Part shown: piece by piece, positions 7,547-14,708 of the stretch
Layout: every line of letters starts with the position of its first letter
How positions within the stretch are numbered: the first letter of the stretch is position 1
Source of the DNA: JAHIVN01 sp018816645
GTDB lineage: Bacteria > Patescibacteriota > Dojkabacteria > JAHIVN01
NCBI GenBank assembly: GCA_043816305.1
Contig: JBDRHZ010000016.1
Span: 1-24,908, forward strand
DNA length: 24,908 nucleotides
Direction of reading: 5' to 3'
Translations under genes and position numbers: made by a program
The notes under the pieces: generated by a model
The model's input: only the letters and a program-made list of their open reading frames with translations
Told to the model about the DNA's origin: nothing
The model's database searches: none

Positions 7547-8653
7547 ATGACTTCTAGTTCTGAAGGTCAAATTTCCCCAGAAGACCGTATGCTTATCCTT
7601 TCACTCAGCAGGGTTTGTGGCTTGGGGCCGATAAGTTTTAGAAACCTTCTAAAAAGGTTTTACTCAGTTCAAAATATCTTTGAGACAGATGTGCGTGAGC
7701 TTGAAAAGGTAGTGAGTCAAAACATCGCCCGAGAGATAAAGTCTGCGAAACTGCTTCAGGAAACAGGTATTTTCGTAAAGGATATCACGAAACTTGGGAT
7801 AGAGTACTTCACGATATCGGATGAAAACTACCCAAAGTTTTTGAAGGAGATACATGACCCACCAATCGTCTTGTATTACAGGGGCGATTTCCAAAAGATC
7901 TCTTTTCTAAGAGCTATTTCGGTGGTTGGAACAAGGCGATGCAGTGAATATGGGAAACTTGTAACAAAAAGGTTTGTTTCTGCTCTTGCTGAATCTGGAT
8001 TTACCATAGTCAGTGGGTTGGCATTTGGTATCGATAAAGCTGCTCATGAAGCTGCATTAGCTGCAAACGGGGGTACAGTTGCGGTACTCCCAGGCGGTGT
8101 TGATAAGGCTGTACCGTTGTCAAATTACCAGATATTTAAGAAGATTCTCAAGAATGGACTTATCGTGTCAGAAGAGGCTATGGGATCAAAACTGTCGTCG
8201 GGAATGTTTCCATCGAGGAATCGCATAATTTCCGGGTTATCTATTGGAACGTTAGTTATCGAAGCTGGAGCTAGAAGCGGGGCGCTGATTACAGCATATC
8301 AAGCTCTCGAACAAGGGCGCGAGGTGTTTGCTGTCCCCGGAGATGTTTTGAGAGAAAAGAGCAAGGGAACAAATTCTCTGATCAAAAGAGGAGAGGCTAA
8401 GCTGGTTCAAACAGTAGATGATATCCTGGTAGAGTTCGGAATCAAGAATGAAAACAAAATGAAAAAGAAAGCAAGCTATTCTTCAAGTGAGAAGAGGGTA
8501 ATTGACGCTATCATTTCTGGATATACGGATGTAGACAGTGTAAGCCAATATTTGGGCACAGAGGTTTCGTCTCTGCTGAGTACCATATCTCTTATGGAAA
8601 TCGAGGGAAAACTTGCTAAAAATGAAAAGAACCAGTATTTTGTATTGAAGTAA
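7547..8653 (+). CDS. dprA: DNA-processing protein DprA
   Basis: This 368-residue protein binds single-stranded DNA and loads RecA during natural transformation. An N-terminal helix-hairpin-helix-like region (RVCGLGPISFRNLL, 22-35) precedes the Rossmann-like core. Core motifs are VVGTRR (126-131), SGLAFGID (156-163), FPSRNRIISGLS (221-232) and EAGARSGAL (249-257). The C-terminal 60 residues look like the winged-helix DprA_WH domain (DAIISGYTDVDSVSQYLG). The length is standard. It has its own promoter, separate from the mre operon. DprA is common in CPR bacteria, often with type IV pili and ComEC, which are not present here. Confidence 0.95.
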   Translation: MTSSSEGQISPEDRMLILSLSRVCGLGPISFRNLLKRFYSVQNIFETDVRELEKVVSQNIAREIKSAKLLQETGIFVKDITKLGIEYFTISDENYPKFLKEIHDPPIVLYYRGDFQKISFLRAISVVGTRRCSEYGKLVTKRFVSALAESGFTIVSGLAFGIDKAAHEAALAANGGTVAVLPGGVDKAVPLSNYQIFKKILKNGLIVSEEAMGSKLSSGMFPSRNRIISGLSIGTLVIEAGARSGALITAYQALEQGREVFAVPGDVLREKSKGTNSLIKRGEAKLVQTVDDILVEFGIKNENKMKKKASYSSSEKRVIDAIISGYTDVDSVSQYLGTEVSSLLSTISLMEIEGKLAKNEKNQYFVLK

Positions 8654-8743
8654 ATTAGGGCAGGGTGCGTTCTTAATTTTAGATACTGTGAACTTTATGA
8701 TCTCTCTTTCTGCATAAAACAGGGATTGGGGCCAACAGTAGTA

Positions 8744-8755
8744 TGACAATTGTCA
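8744..8755. promoter_or_regulatory. 12-bp perfect palindrome, possible operator
   Basis: TGACAATTGTCA equals its own reverse complement. It lies in the 242-nt gap between dprA and topA, 34 nt before the small ORF at 8789. The size suits a dimeric helix-turn-helix regulator, but the partner is unknown. Confidence 0.35.
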
Positions 8756-8788
8756 GTCAAATATGCTTATAAAATTAGTAAAGAGTAT

Positions 8789-8899
8789 ATGTTGTATGAT
8801 ATAAAGCAGGGGAAAATGAAGGATGTTTTGACATTATGTGCACTTTTAGGGTACTTGATCAATAACAAAGAGGTTTTTAGATTAGTTAGGAAATTATGA
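8789..8899 (+). CDS. Possible 36-residue ORF overlapping the topA start
   Basis: An ATG at 8789 opens a 36-codon frame ending in TGA at 8897-8899. The stop overlaps the topA start codon as ATGA, the arrangement used for translational coupling. An internal ATG at 8816 is preceded by GGGGAAA and would give 27 residues. The peptide has a hydrophobic stretch (VLTLCALLGYLI) followed by a basic end (RLVRKL), so it could be a small membrane-associated peptide. A leader peptide controlling topA is the simplest idea. I know of no family. Chance is a real alternative at this length. Confidence 0.35.
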   Translation: MLYDIKQGKMKDVLTLCALLGYLINNKEVFRLVRKL

Positions 8900-11097
8900 A
8901 GTTAGTCGTAGTTGAGTCACCTGCGAAGGTCAAAACTATAAGTAAATATTTGGGAAAGGGATATAAGGTAGCTGCTTCAATGGGACACTTTGTTGATTTG
9001 CCAAAGAAAGAGATTGGGGTTGACACAGAAAAAGATTTTGAGCCCAAATATGTCGTTACTAATAGAAAGGCCTTAAAGAAGCTGAAAGACTCGTTTAGTG
9101 GTGTGGATACATTGATTATAGCATCTGATCTGGATAGGGAGGGGGAAGCAATCGGCTGGCATGTAGCGCAACGGCTGGGAGTTATTTCCAAGTCCGGAAA
9201 GGTAAAGGACAAGTCCAAGAAGCTCGAGAGAATTATCTTTACCTCTATAACAAAGGATGCAATCGAAGATGCTGTAAATTCTCCGAGAAAGATAGATACA
9301 AATCTTGTAGAAGCGCAACAAGCTCGTCGCATACTGGATAGACTTGTTGGGTATAAATTATCTCCACTGCTTTGGAAGAAGATCCGCTTCGGGCTTTCTG
9401 CCGGGCGAGTGCAATCTGTTGCAGTTCGAATCATTGTGGATAGAGAAGAAGAGAGGGACAAGTTTAAATCAGATGAGTACTGGAAGGTTTTCGCCGATCT
9501 ACTGGAGGTTAAACCTACCTCAAAAGTTACTACTCAGGTTATCAAAAAGGAAGATACAGAAGAAGATAAGCTTTCGTTCAAAGGAATAAAGTTTGAATTG
9601 ATCAGGGTCCGTGGGAAGAGAACAAAGGTTGCAAAGGAAAAAGACGCTAGAAAGATCTTGGATAATCTGCTGGAGAAAAAGTGGATTATTGATGATATCC
9701 GCACAAAGCAGTCGAAAAGGAATCCGAATCCTCCTTTCATCACAAGCACCCTGCAAAGGACAGTGTCAAATCTCTGGGGATATCCTGCAAAGAAGACTAT
9801 GAGTATCGCCCAGAAGCTGTATGAGGCCGGGTACATAACTTATATGAGAACAGATTCCTTTAATATAGTTGACAGCGCTGTAAAAGCTATCCGATCCTTT
9901 ATCAAAAAACACTACGGAGAGAAGTATCTGAATACTGGAAAAAAGAAGTATGTTTCGAAAGTTACCTCGGCTCAAGAAGCTCATGAGGCGATTCGTCCGA
10001 CCAATATTGTCAAGAATTCATCTGACCTTGGTCTGACAGGAGAGGCTCAAAAGCTGTATGACATCATAAGATGTAGGACGATTGCGACTGAGATGCCTTC
10101 TGCGATGATCGAAAGTACACGACTTCAGATAAAAGTGGGAGATTATTTATTTGAGTCATATGGACAAAGAATTCTCTTTGATGGTTATCTCAAGGTATAC
10201 AAGGAGAAAATATCTGAGAACATTTTTCCCAAACTACAGTCTGGACAAGAGCTATATCTCGCCACCATTTCGGCGACACAGCATTTCACTGCTCCTCCTC
10301 CCAGATACAGCGAGGCAAGTCTTATCAAAAGACTTGAGCAGTTTGGCATTGGCCGTCCGTCGACTTACGTGCCGATCATCTCGACAATTCTTGCCAGAAA
10401 GTATGTATTGAAGGAGGGCAGGTACTTTGTTCCTACTGAAACCGGTAAAGTTGTGACCAAGCTTTTGAAAAAATACTTTGCAAATATTGTTGATACCGGC
10501 TTTACAGCTGAGATGGAAAAGGATCTGGATAAGATTGCTGAAGGTAAGGCAGAATGGGTAAAAGTCATTAGAAGCTTCTTTACACCTTTCAACAAAAGTG
10601 TCGAGAGTGGAGAGAAGAAGATAACAAGAGAAGAGTTTACTGTGCTTGGAAGCAGCAAGTTCAAATGTCCAGACTGCGGGAAAAAAATGGTGAGAAAGAT
10701 AGGTAGATTTGGAGAGTTTTTGAGCTGTGCAGATTTTCCAAAGTGCAAGGGCATGCGATCGGTTGAAGGCCAAAGTGAGGCAGACAAGGCCAAAGAAACA
10801 GCTAAAGAAGCAGCTTCAGATGAATTTATGTCAAAATATGTCTCAGCTCCAAAGGCTGAAGATGGGAAGGAAATGTTACTCAAGGTTGGCAGATACGGCA
10901 AATTCTGGGCGCATCCTGATTATCCCAAAGTCAAAGAAGCAAAGCCTCTGCTTCTGAAAGAAAAATGTCCAGAGTGCAAGGAGTATCTTGTAGAACGGAA
11001 AGGGAAGTGGGGGAAGATGTTTACCGGCTGCAGCGGATATCCAAGGTGCAGGTATATTCAGAGAGAAAAGAAAGCGGAGAAAGAACTTAGAAAGTAA
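8896..11097 (+). CDS. topA: DNA topoisomerase I (type IA)
   Basis: This 733-residue protein relaxes negative supercoils by a single-strand break through a 5'-phosphotyrosine. The Toprim domain opens the protein, with catalytic Glu7 in VVVESPAK and the acidic triad DLDREGE (78-84). The active-site tyrosine is Tyr316 in ITYMRTDS. Zinc ribbons at the C-terminus are Cys591/594/611/617 and Cys691/694/712/718. Between them (about 650-680) is a repeat of the same fold that has lost its cysteines (KVGRYGKFWAHPDYP). Weak AGGAAA lies just before the ATG. The start overlaps the stop of the 36-codon ORF. It converges on the small leftward gene at 11123. Confidence 0.97.
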   Translation: MKLVVVESPAKVKTISKYLGKGYKVAASMGHFVDLPKKEIGVDTEKDFEPKYVVTNRKALKKLKDSFSGVDTLIIASDLDREGEAIGWHVAQRLGVISKSGKVKDKSKKLERIIFTSITKDAIEDAVNSPRKIDTNLVEAQQARRILDRLVGYKLSPLLWKKIRFGLSAGRVQSVAVRIIVDREEERDKFKSDEYWKVFADLLEVKPTSKVTTQVIKKEDTEEDKLSFKGIKFELIRVRGKRTKVAKEKDARKILDNLLEKKWIIDDIRTKQSKRNPNPPFITSTLQRTVSNLWGYPAKKTMSIAQKLYEAGYITYMRTDSFNIVDSAVKAIRSFIKKHYGEKYLNTGKKKYVSKVTSAQEAHEAIRPTNIVKNSSDLGLTGEAQKLYDIIRCRTIATEMPSAMIESTRLQIKVGDYLFESYGQRILFDGYLKVYKEKISENIFPKLQSGQELYLATISATQHFTAPPPRYSEASLIKRLEQFGIGRPSTYVPIISTILARKYVLKEGRYFVPTETGKVVTKLLKKYFANIVDTGFTAEMEKDLDKIAEGKAEWVKVIRSFFTPFNKSVESGEKKITREEFTVLGSSKFKCPDCGKKMVRKIGRFGEFLSCADFPKCKGMRSVEGQSEADKAKETAKEAASDEFMSKYVSAPKAEDGKEMLLKVGRYGKFWAHPDYPKVKEAKPLLLKEKCPECKEYLVERKGKWGKMFTGCSGYPRCRYIQREKKAEKELRK

Positions 11098-11122
11098 AGA
11101 ATTCCCATATTATAAATTGTGG

Positions 11123-11392
11123 CTAACGAATAGCATTCAGCTGCCTCATCGCATTTGCAAGCGATTTGTGATACATCTCTTTCCTTTTCTTGTACTCAAC
11201 TATTGATGCCTTTCTTGCATTAATGATTTGGGAACACTGTGTCTTATATGAGGCACTTGATGATCTGCTAGCATTTGCCATGTTGTTCCTTATAACTTCG
11301 GTATGTTTTTTGATCCAGCCATCGCAAACCTGGATGTTTTTTTTGAGTGTCTGAATCTTGCTTTGATATGTGATATATAAAGCTCTGTTCAT
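11123..11392 (-). CDS. Small basic helical protein of unknown function
   Basis: This 89-residue protein is rich in Lys, Arg, Ser and Asn, and is predicted mostly helical, with a possible coiled coil (SKIQTLKKNIQ and EYKKRKEMYHKSLANAMRQL). It has no signal peptide or membrane segment and only two scattered cysteines. I do not recognise a family. It is the only leftward gene between 3042 and the right edge, and it converges on topA with 25 nt between the two stops. Upstream on the minus strand, TTGTAG (11480-11475) with an 18-nt spacer to TACTAT (11456-11451) is a possible promoter. It looks like a real gene from length and composition, but the support is modest. Confidence 0.55.
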   Translation of the reverse strand: MNRALYITYQSKIQTLKKNIQVCDGWIKKHTEVIRNNMANASRSSSASYKTQCSQIINARKASIVEYKKRKEMYHKSLANAMRQLNAIR

Positions 11393-11544
11393 AGATGTGA
11401 TGATTAAATTAACTTCTTTATTTTATCATATGTAAATTTGGAATGTATAGTATTTTGTATACATTAAAAACTACAAGTATTTGTCCTGGTATGAATTCTT
11501 GATCCCAGGCGACTGTACATGTATTTGACGAAAAGGCGTTTTTG

Positions 11545-11574
11545 TTGAGAATCATATAATAATTATAGTATAAT
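11545..11574 (+). promoter_or_regulatory. Promoter of the Gre-like gene
   Basis: TTGAGA (11545-11550), an 18-nt spacer and TATAAT (11569-11574). A second TATAAT at 11555-11560 has no matching -35. The expected leader is about 30 nt and has no Shine-Dalgarno sequence. Confidence 0.5.
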
Positions 11575-11610
11575 CACAGGATCTTTTAGCAAAATTAGTA
11601 GTAATTTGAT

Positions 11611-12198
11611 ATGAATGAAGCAGATGGGATAAGAGTCTTACCGGTAACAAGAGCTTATTATGAAGGAGTTATAAGGCCAGGGATTCAGTCGGCCGAAAGA
11701 GCTGCGAGAGCAGGATCGGGGGCTGGTGCAGTTGATGATTCAGAGATGGTACCTGATGGTTATACAGCGGGGGTTGCTGGAGATCATGCTTGTGCGAAAG
11801 CAAGAGCTAGGAATTTTCAGAAGTTAGGCGCTGACACAGCTGAGGTACTAGAAAGACCAGATCAAACCGATGTGATTCAGGTTGGACATTGTATAGAAGT
11901 TATTTTTGATGATGCAGCGGAACCTGTAAGGGTTCATGTGGTAACTCCACTAGACATTGAGATACTGAATGCGATGATGCCGGTTGGAAGTGCAATGAGG
12001 GCGAGATTCAATAATAATATTACAGCTATGATTGCTTCGTCGGTAGGTCCGCTGGGCCAAGCTCTGGTTGGGCTTAGACGTGGGGAATCAAGAGAATTTA
12101 CTGTCAATGTGGATGGTCCAAAGACAAAGGTGACAGTTTCCGAATCCGAGGGAACGATAGAAGTCAGTGAACTTTTCGATCTGCCGTTAGAACCATAA
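11611..12198 (+). CDS. Divergent GreA/GreB-like protein (C-terminal FKBP-like domain)
   Basis: This 195-residue protein has a C-terminal half that resembles the FKBP-like domain of transcript-cleavage factors. DVIQVGHCIEVIFDD (87-101) corresponds to the opening strand, and SSVGPLGQALVGLRRGES (143-160) matches the 'SPLGxALLGKxxGD' signature. GreA and GreB act on backtracked RNA polymerase. The first 85 residues do not look like the usual long antiparallel coiled coil: they are rich in Ala, Gly and Asp, with a short acidic patch (VDDSEMVPD, 41-49). Lysine is unusually rare, while its neighbours are lysine-rich. It stands alone with its own promoter. It could be a true but shortened Gre factor, an Rnk-like antagonist, or another RNA polymerase secondary-channel binder. 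Confidence 0.55.
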   Translation: MNEADGIRVLPVTRAYYEGVIRPGIQSAERAARAGSGAGAVDDSEMVPDGYTAGVAGDHACAKARARNFQKLGADTAEVLERPDQTDVIQVGHCIEVIFDDAAEPVRVHVVTPLDIEILNAMMPVGSAMRARFNNNITAMIASSVGPLGQALVGLRRGESREFTVNVDGPKTKVTVSESEGTIEVSELFDLPLEP

Positions 12199-12221
12199 AT
12201 TGTTTGCTATCCAAAAGCTCT

Positions 12222-12230
12222 TGTGATAAT
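12222..12230 (+). promoter_or_regulatory. Extended -10 promoter of the rpsB operon
   Basis: TGT-GATAAT is an extended -10 box. The -35 region is weak: TTGCTA at 12204-12209 is only 15 nt away. A start near 12237 would give a leader of about 160 nt before rpsB. Confidence 0.45.
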
Positions 12231-12244
12231 ATGCACTGACTATT

Positions 12245-12391
12245 GTGCCCGTGTGGCACGATAAAAATTATTTACTATGCACACTTTCACTTACTATAAA
12301 TCCTCGGAATTTATAGTTAAGCTTCCTTGTCCCGCATAGCGGGATAAACGAAAGTGGAGGGTGATGGAGTAATTCATCACATAAAAGGAGG
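12245..12391 (+). promoter_or_regulatory. Structured 5' leader of rpsB (candidate ribosomal-protein leader)
   Basis: The leader holds one hairpin and then a multibranch fold. GTGCC (12245-12249) pairs with GGCAC (12255-12259). CACTTTC (12282-12288) pairs with GAAAGTG (12350-12356) and encloses two hairpins: ACTATAAAT (12293-12301) with ATTTATAGT (12309-12317), and CCCGC (12331-12335) with GCGGG (12339-12343). A last hairpin, GTGATG (12361-12366) with CATCAC (12375-12380), stands six bases before the AGGAGG at 12386-12391. rpsB is often autoregulated by S2 binding its own leader in other bacteria, so this is a plausible site of such control. The fold was found by eye. Confidence 0.55.
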
Positions 12392-12396
12392 TTATT

Positions 12397-13488
12397 ATGT
12401 CAGATCAAACTACTAAATCTGCGTCAAATGCAGATGTAAAATTACCAACTGTCAAAGAACTGCTTGAAGCAGGTGTTCATTTTGGGCATGAGACAAAGCG
12501 GTGGAATCCGGCTTTTGGTGATTACATTTTCACAAAACGAGGGAAATTTCACATTATTGACCTTGAAAAAACTCTTGATAAGCTTGAAATAGCTCTAAAT
12601 TTCCTCATAAAAGCGGCTTCAGAAGGGGATATCCTTATAGTAGGCACGAAGAGACAAGCTCGTGAGATTGTGAAAGAGGAAGCTACTCGGTGCGGTGCGC
12701 ACTTTGTGATAAACAGGTGGATCGGAGGTCAGGTAACAAACTTTGACAGAATTGCTAAAAGCATAAGAAAATTGCGCAGTATAGAGGAAAAGCTGGATGG
12801 TGATATAAGCGAATACAATCAACAGCAGTTATCAGTGCTTAGACGGGAGTGGGCGAGGCTTGACAGGTTATTTGGAGGCGTAAAGCAGCTGGAGAAGATT
12901 CCAAGTGCGGTAGTGCTGATAGATGCTCTTTATGAAAAAATCCCACTACGGGAACTGAGCGTTGCAAATGTTCCTGTGATAGCGTTGGTAGATTCAAACA
13001 CTGATCCTGCCGGGTTAGAATATCCGGTTCCGGGAAATGATGATGCGATAAAATCCGTTAAGTTGTTTATGAGATTTTTTGCAGATGCAATTCTAGCCGG
13101 GAACAAAGGAAACGGCATAAAGCATTTCTTCAAGGACTTTTCAACTGTTGGAATAAAGGCGGAGGATCTAAAGGAGAGCAAGGAAGAGAAAAAAGTATCT
13201 ACATCAATGACACACAAAAAATCTGAAGAGGAAGTGGTTAAGCCAGAGAAAGAAACTGTGAAAGAGGAAGCAGGTAAACCTATTGCTAAGACGACAAAGA
13301 AGGCTACAGCCAAAAGTGCTCCTGTAGAAAAAGGGGTCAGAGAGTCCAGGAAAAAAGCTGTAAAAAAGGTTGTGAAAGCAAAGGTTGCCGCAAAGAAAAC
13401 TGTTAAAAAGGTGAAGAAAACCAAAAAGGCTTCTTCTAGTAAAAAAACAGCAGTAAAAAAAGAAACAAAAGGTAAAAGCAAGAAGTAA
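12397..13488 (+). CDS. rpsB: Ribosomal protein uS2 with a long lysine/alanine-rich tail
   Basis: This 363-residue protein is well above the family's usual 230-260. The uS2 core runs from ELLEAGVHFGHETKRWNP (21-38) to the conserved DSNTDPAGLEYPVPGND (199-215) and ends near residue 250. It binds the small-subunit head/body junction late in assembly. Residues about 260-363 form a low-complexity tail rich in Lys, Ala, Val and Thr, resembling histone H1-type repeats. It has the clearest Shine-Dalgarno sequence in the window (AGGAGG, 5 nt before the ATG), behind a structured leader. It opens an rpsB-tsf-frr run. Confidence 0.96.
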   Translation: MSDQTTKSASNADVKLPTVKELLEAGVHFGHETKRWNPAFGDYIFTKRGKFHIIDLEKTLDKLEIALNFLIKAASEGDILIVGTKRQAREIVKEEATRCGAHFVINRWIGGQVTNFDRIAKSIRKLRSIEEKLDGDISEYNQQQLSVLRREWARLDRLFGGVKQLEKIPSAVVLIDALYEKIPLRELSVANVPVIALVDSNTDPAGLEYPVPGNDDAIKSVKLFMRFFADAILAGNKGNGIKHFFKDFSTVGIKAEDLKESKEEKKVSTSMTHKKSEEEVVKPEKETVKEEAGKPIAKTTKKATAKSAPVEKGVRESRKKAVKKVVKAKVAAKKTVKKVKKTKKASSSKKTAVKKETKGKSKK

Positions 13489-13515
13489 TATATATAAATT
13501 AAGTAACTTCAAGAA

Positions 13516-14118
13516 ATGAGTGTCAAGATAGCGATGGAATCTATCAAAGATCTGAGAAAAAAAACAGGTGTAGGAATTCAGGATTGTAAGGAAGCTCTTG
13601 AAAAGAGCGGAGGGGATTTTGAAAAGGCAGTCGAATTCTTGAGAAAGAAAGGTGTTCTAAAGGCTCAAAAGAGAGCAGGGAGAGATACGGAAAATGGATT
13701 TATCGGTTCATATGTTCATAATGGTCAGATAGGTGTTTTAGTTGAGCTTGTTTGCGAAACAGACTTTGTTTCAAGAAATGAGAAATTCCAAGTTCTAGCG
13801 AGAGAATTGGCAATACACGTTGCTGCAAGTGCTCCAAGTTTTGTCTCGCGTGAGGATGTTCCTGCTCAGGTTTTGAAGAAAGAGAAGGAAATTATCATTG
13901 AAAAACTTGGGAAAGAGTGTAAACCAAAGGAAATTCTCGATAAAATCGCAGAAGGTCAATTAGAGAAGTATTATGAAGATTTCTGTTTGTTGGATCAGCC
14001 GTATGTACGAGATGAGAAGAAAAAGATAAAAGATCTTATCAATGAAGTAATTGCTGCATATGGAGAGAAAATAGAGATTAGGCGCTTCACGAGGATGATC
14101 CTCGGGGAAGATGATTAA
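13516..14118 (+). CDS. tsf: Elongation factor Ts
   Basis: This 200-residue protein is the guanine-nucleotide exchange factor for EF-Tu. The N-terminal UBA-like domain has DLRKKTGVGIQDCKEALEK (12-30), and the exchange motif TDFVSRNE is at 82-89. It is shorter than the E. coli protein (283), with one core subdomain, as in Thermus and many other bacteria. The start is chosen at 13516 because the aligned N-terminus of known EF-Ts begins a few residues before the lysine-rich helix; an ATG at 13534 is an alternative. It lies 27 nt after rpsB and has no Shine-Dalgarno sequence. Confidence 0.95.
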   Translation: MSVKIAMESIKDLRKKTGVGIQDCKEALEKSGGDFEKAVEFLRKKGVLKAQKRAGRDTENGFIGSYVHNGQIGVLVELVCETDFVSRNEKFQVLARELAIHVAASAPSFVSREDVPAQVLKKEKEIIIEKLGKECKPKEILDKIAEGQLEKYYEDFCLLDQPYVRDEKKKIKDLINEVIAAYGEKIEIRRFTRMILGEDD

Positions 14119-14142
14119 TTAAGTTGTTAGTTAAATTCTTCA

Positions 14143-14679
14143 ATGACTATTGCCGAAGCTAAAAACAAGATGCAGAATACTAAAGATTTCTTTACAAAAG
14201 AGATTCAGAAGGTAAGAGGAGGCCGGGCTAATCCCCAGTTGATTGAAGATATGACTGTCAGTGTTTATAATTCAGTTCTTCCGATAAAGCAGCTTGGAAC
14301 AGTAAATGTGGTAGATTCGACATTGATAACAGTTCAGTGCTGGGACAAAGAGAATGCCGATGCGGTAAGAAAAGTTATTGAAGAATCGGACCTAAATGTT
14401 AATCCTTCAGTTGACGGCAGCCTGATAAGAGTTCCCTTACCGCCGCTGACCGAAGAAAGGAGAGAAGAGCTGACAAAGATAGTTAAAAAATTACTTGAGG
14501 AAGTCAAGATTTCGATCCGAAATATCAGACGGGAGTATATCGATTCACTGGAAGTCGGGAACTTTTCAGAAGATGAAAAAGAGAGAGGGGAGAAAGATAT
14601 CCAGAAGCTGGTTGACCAGTACAATAGTCTAGTTGAAGAAGAATTTACAAGAAAAGAACAGGAGTTAATGACAGTTTAA
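14143..14679 (+). CDS. frr: Ribosome-recycling factor
   Basis: This 178-residue protein works with EF-G to split post-termination ribosomes. Typical features are KVRGGRANPQLIEDMTVSVY near residues 24-43, VQCWDKENADAVRKVIEES in the middle and the arginine-rich helix around RREYIDSLE. The length is close to the usual 185. It follows tsf by 24 nt. pyrH, which often stands between tsf and frr, is absent. No Shine-Dalgarno sequence is visible. Confidence 0.96.
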   Translation: MTIAEAKNKMQNTKDFFTKEIQKVRGGRANPQLIEDMTVSVYNSVLPIKQLGTVNVVDSTLITVQCWDKENADAVRKVIEESDLNVNPSVDGSLIRVPLPPLTEERREELTKIVKKLLEEVKISIRNIRREYIDSLEVGNFSEDEKERGEKDIQKLVDQYNSLVEEEFTRKEQELMTV

Positions 14680-14708
14680 GTAAGTTATTTTACAGACTTT
14701 TTTTATTT

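Noticed and set aside
8886..9461. Leftward 191-codon ORF opposite topA
   Set aside because: It lies fully antisense to the conserved Toprim region; the Ser-rich translation is typical of a shadow frame.
10252..10901. Leftward ORFs of 173 and 178 codons opposite topA
   Set aside because: They are antisense to conserved topoisomerase sequence and zinc ribbons, with no start signal or family features.
12930..13512. Leftward ORFs of 183 and 102 codons opposite rpsB
   Set aside because: They are the antisense image of the Lys/Ala-rich tail, giving Phe/Leu-rich low-complexity products.
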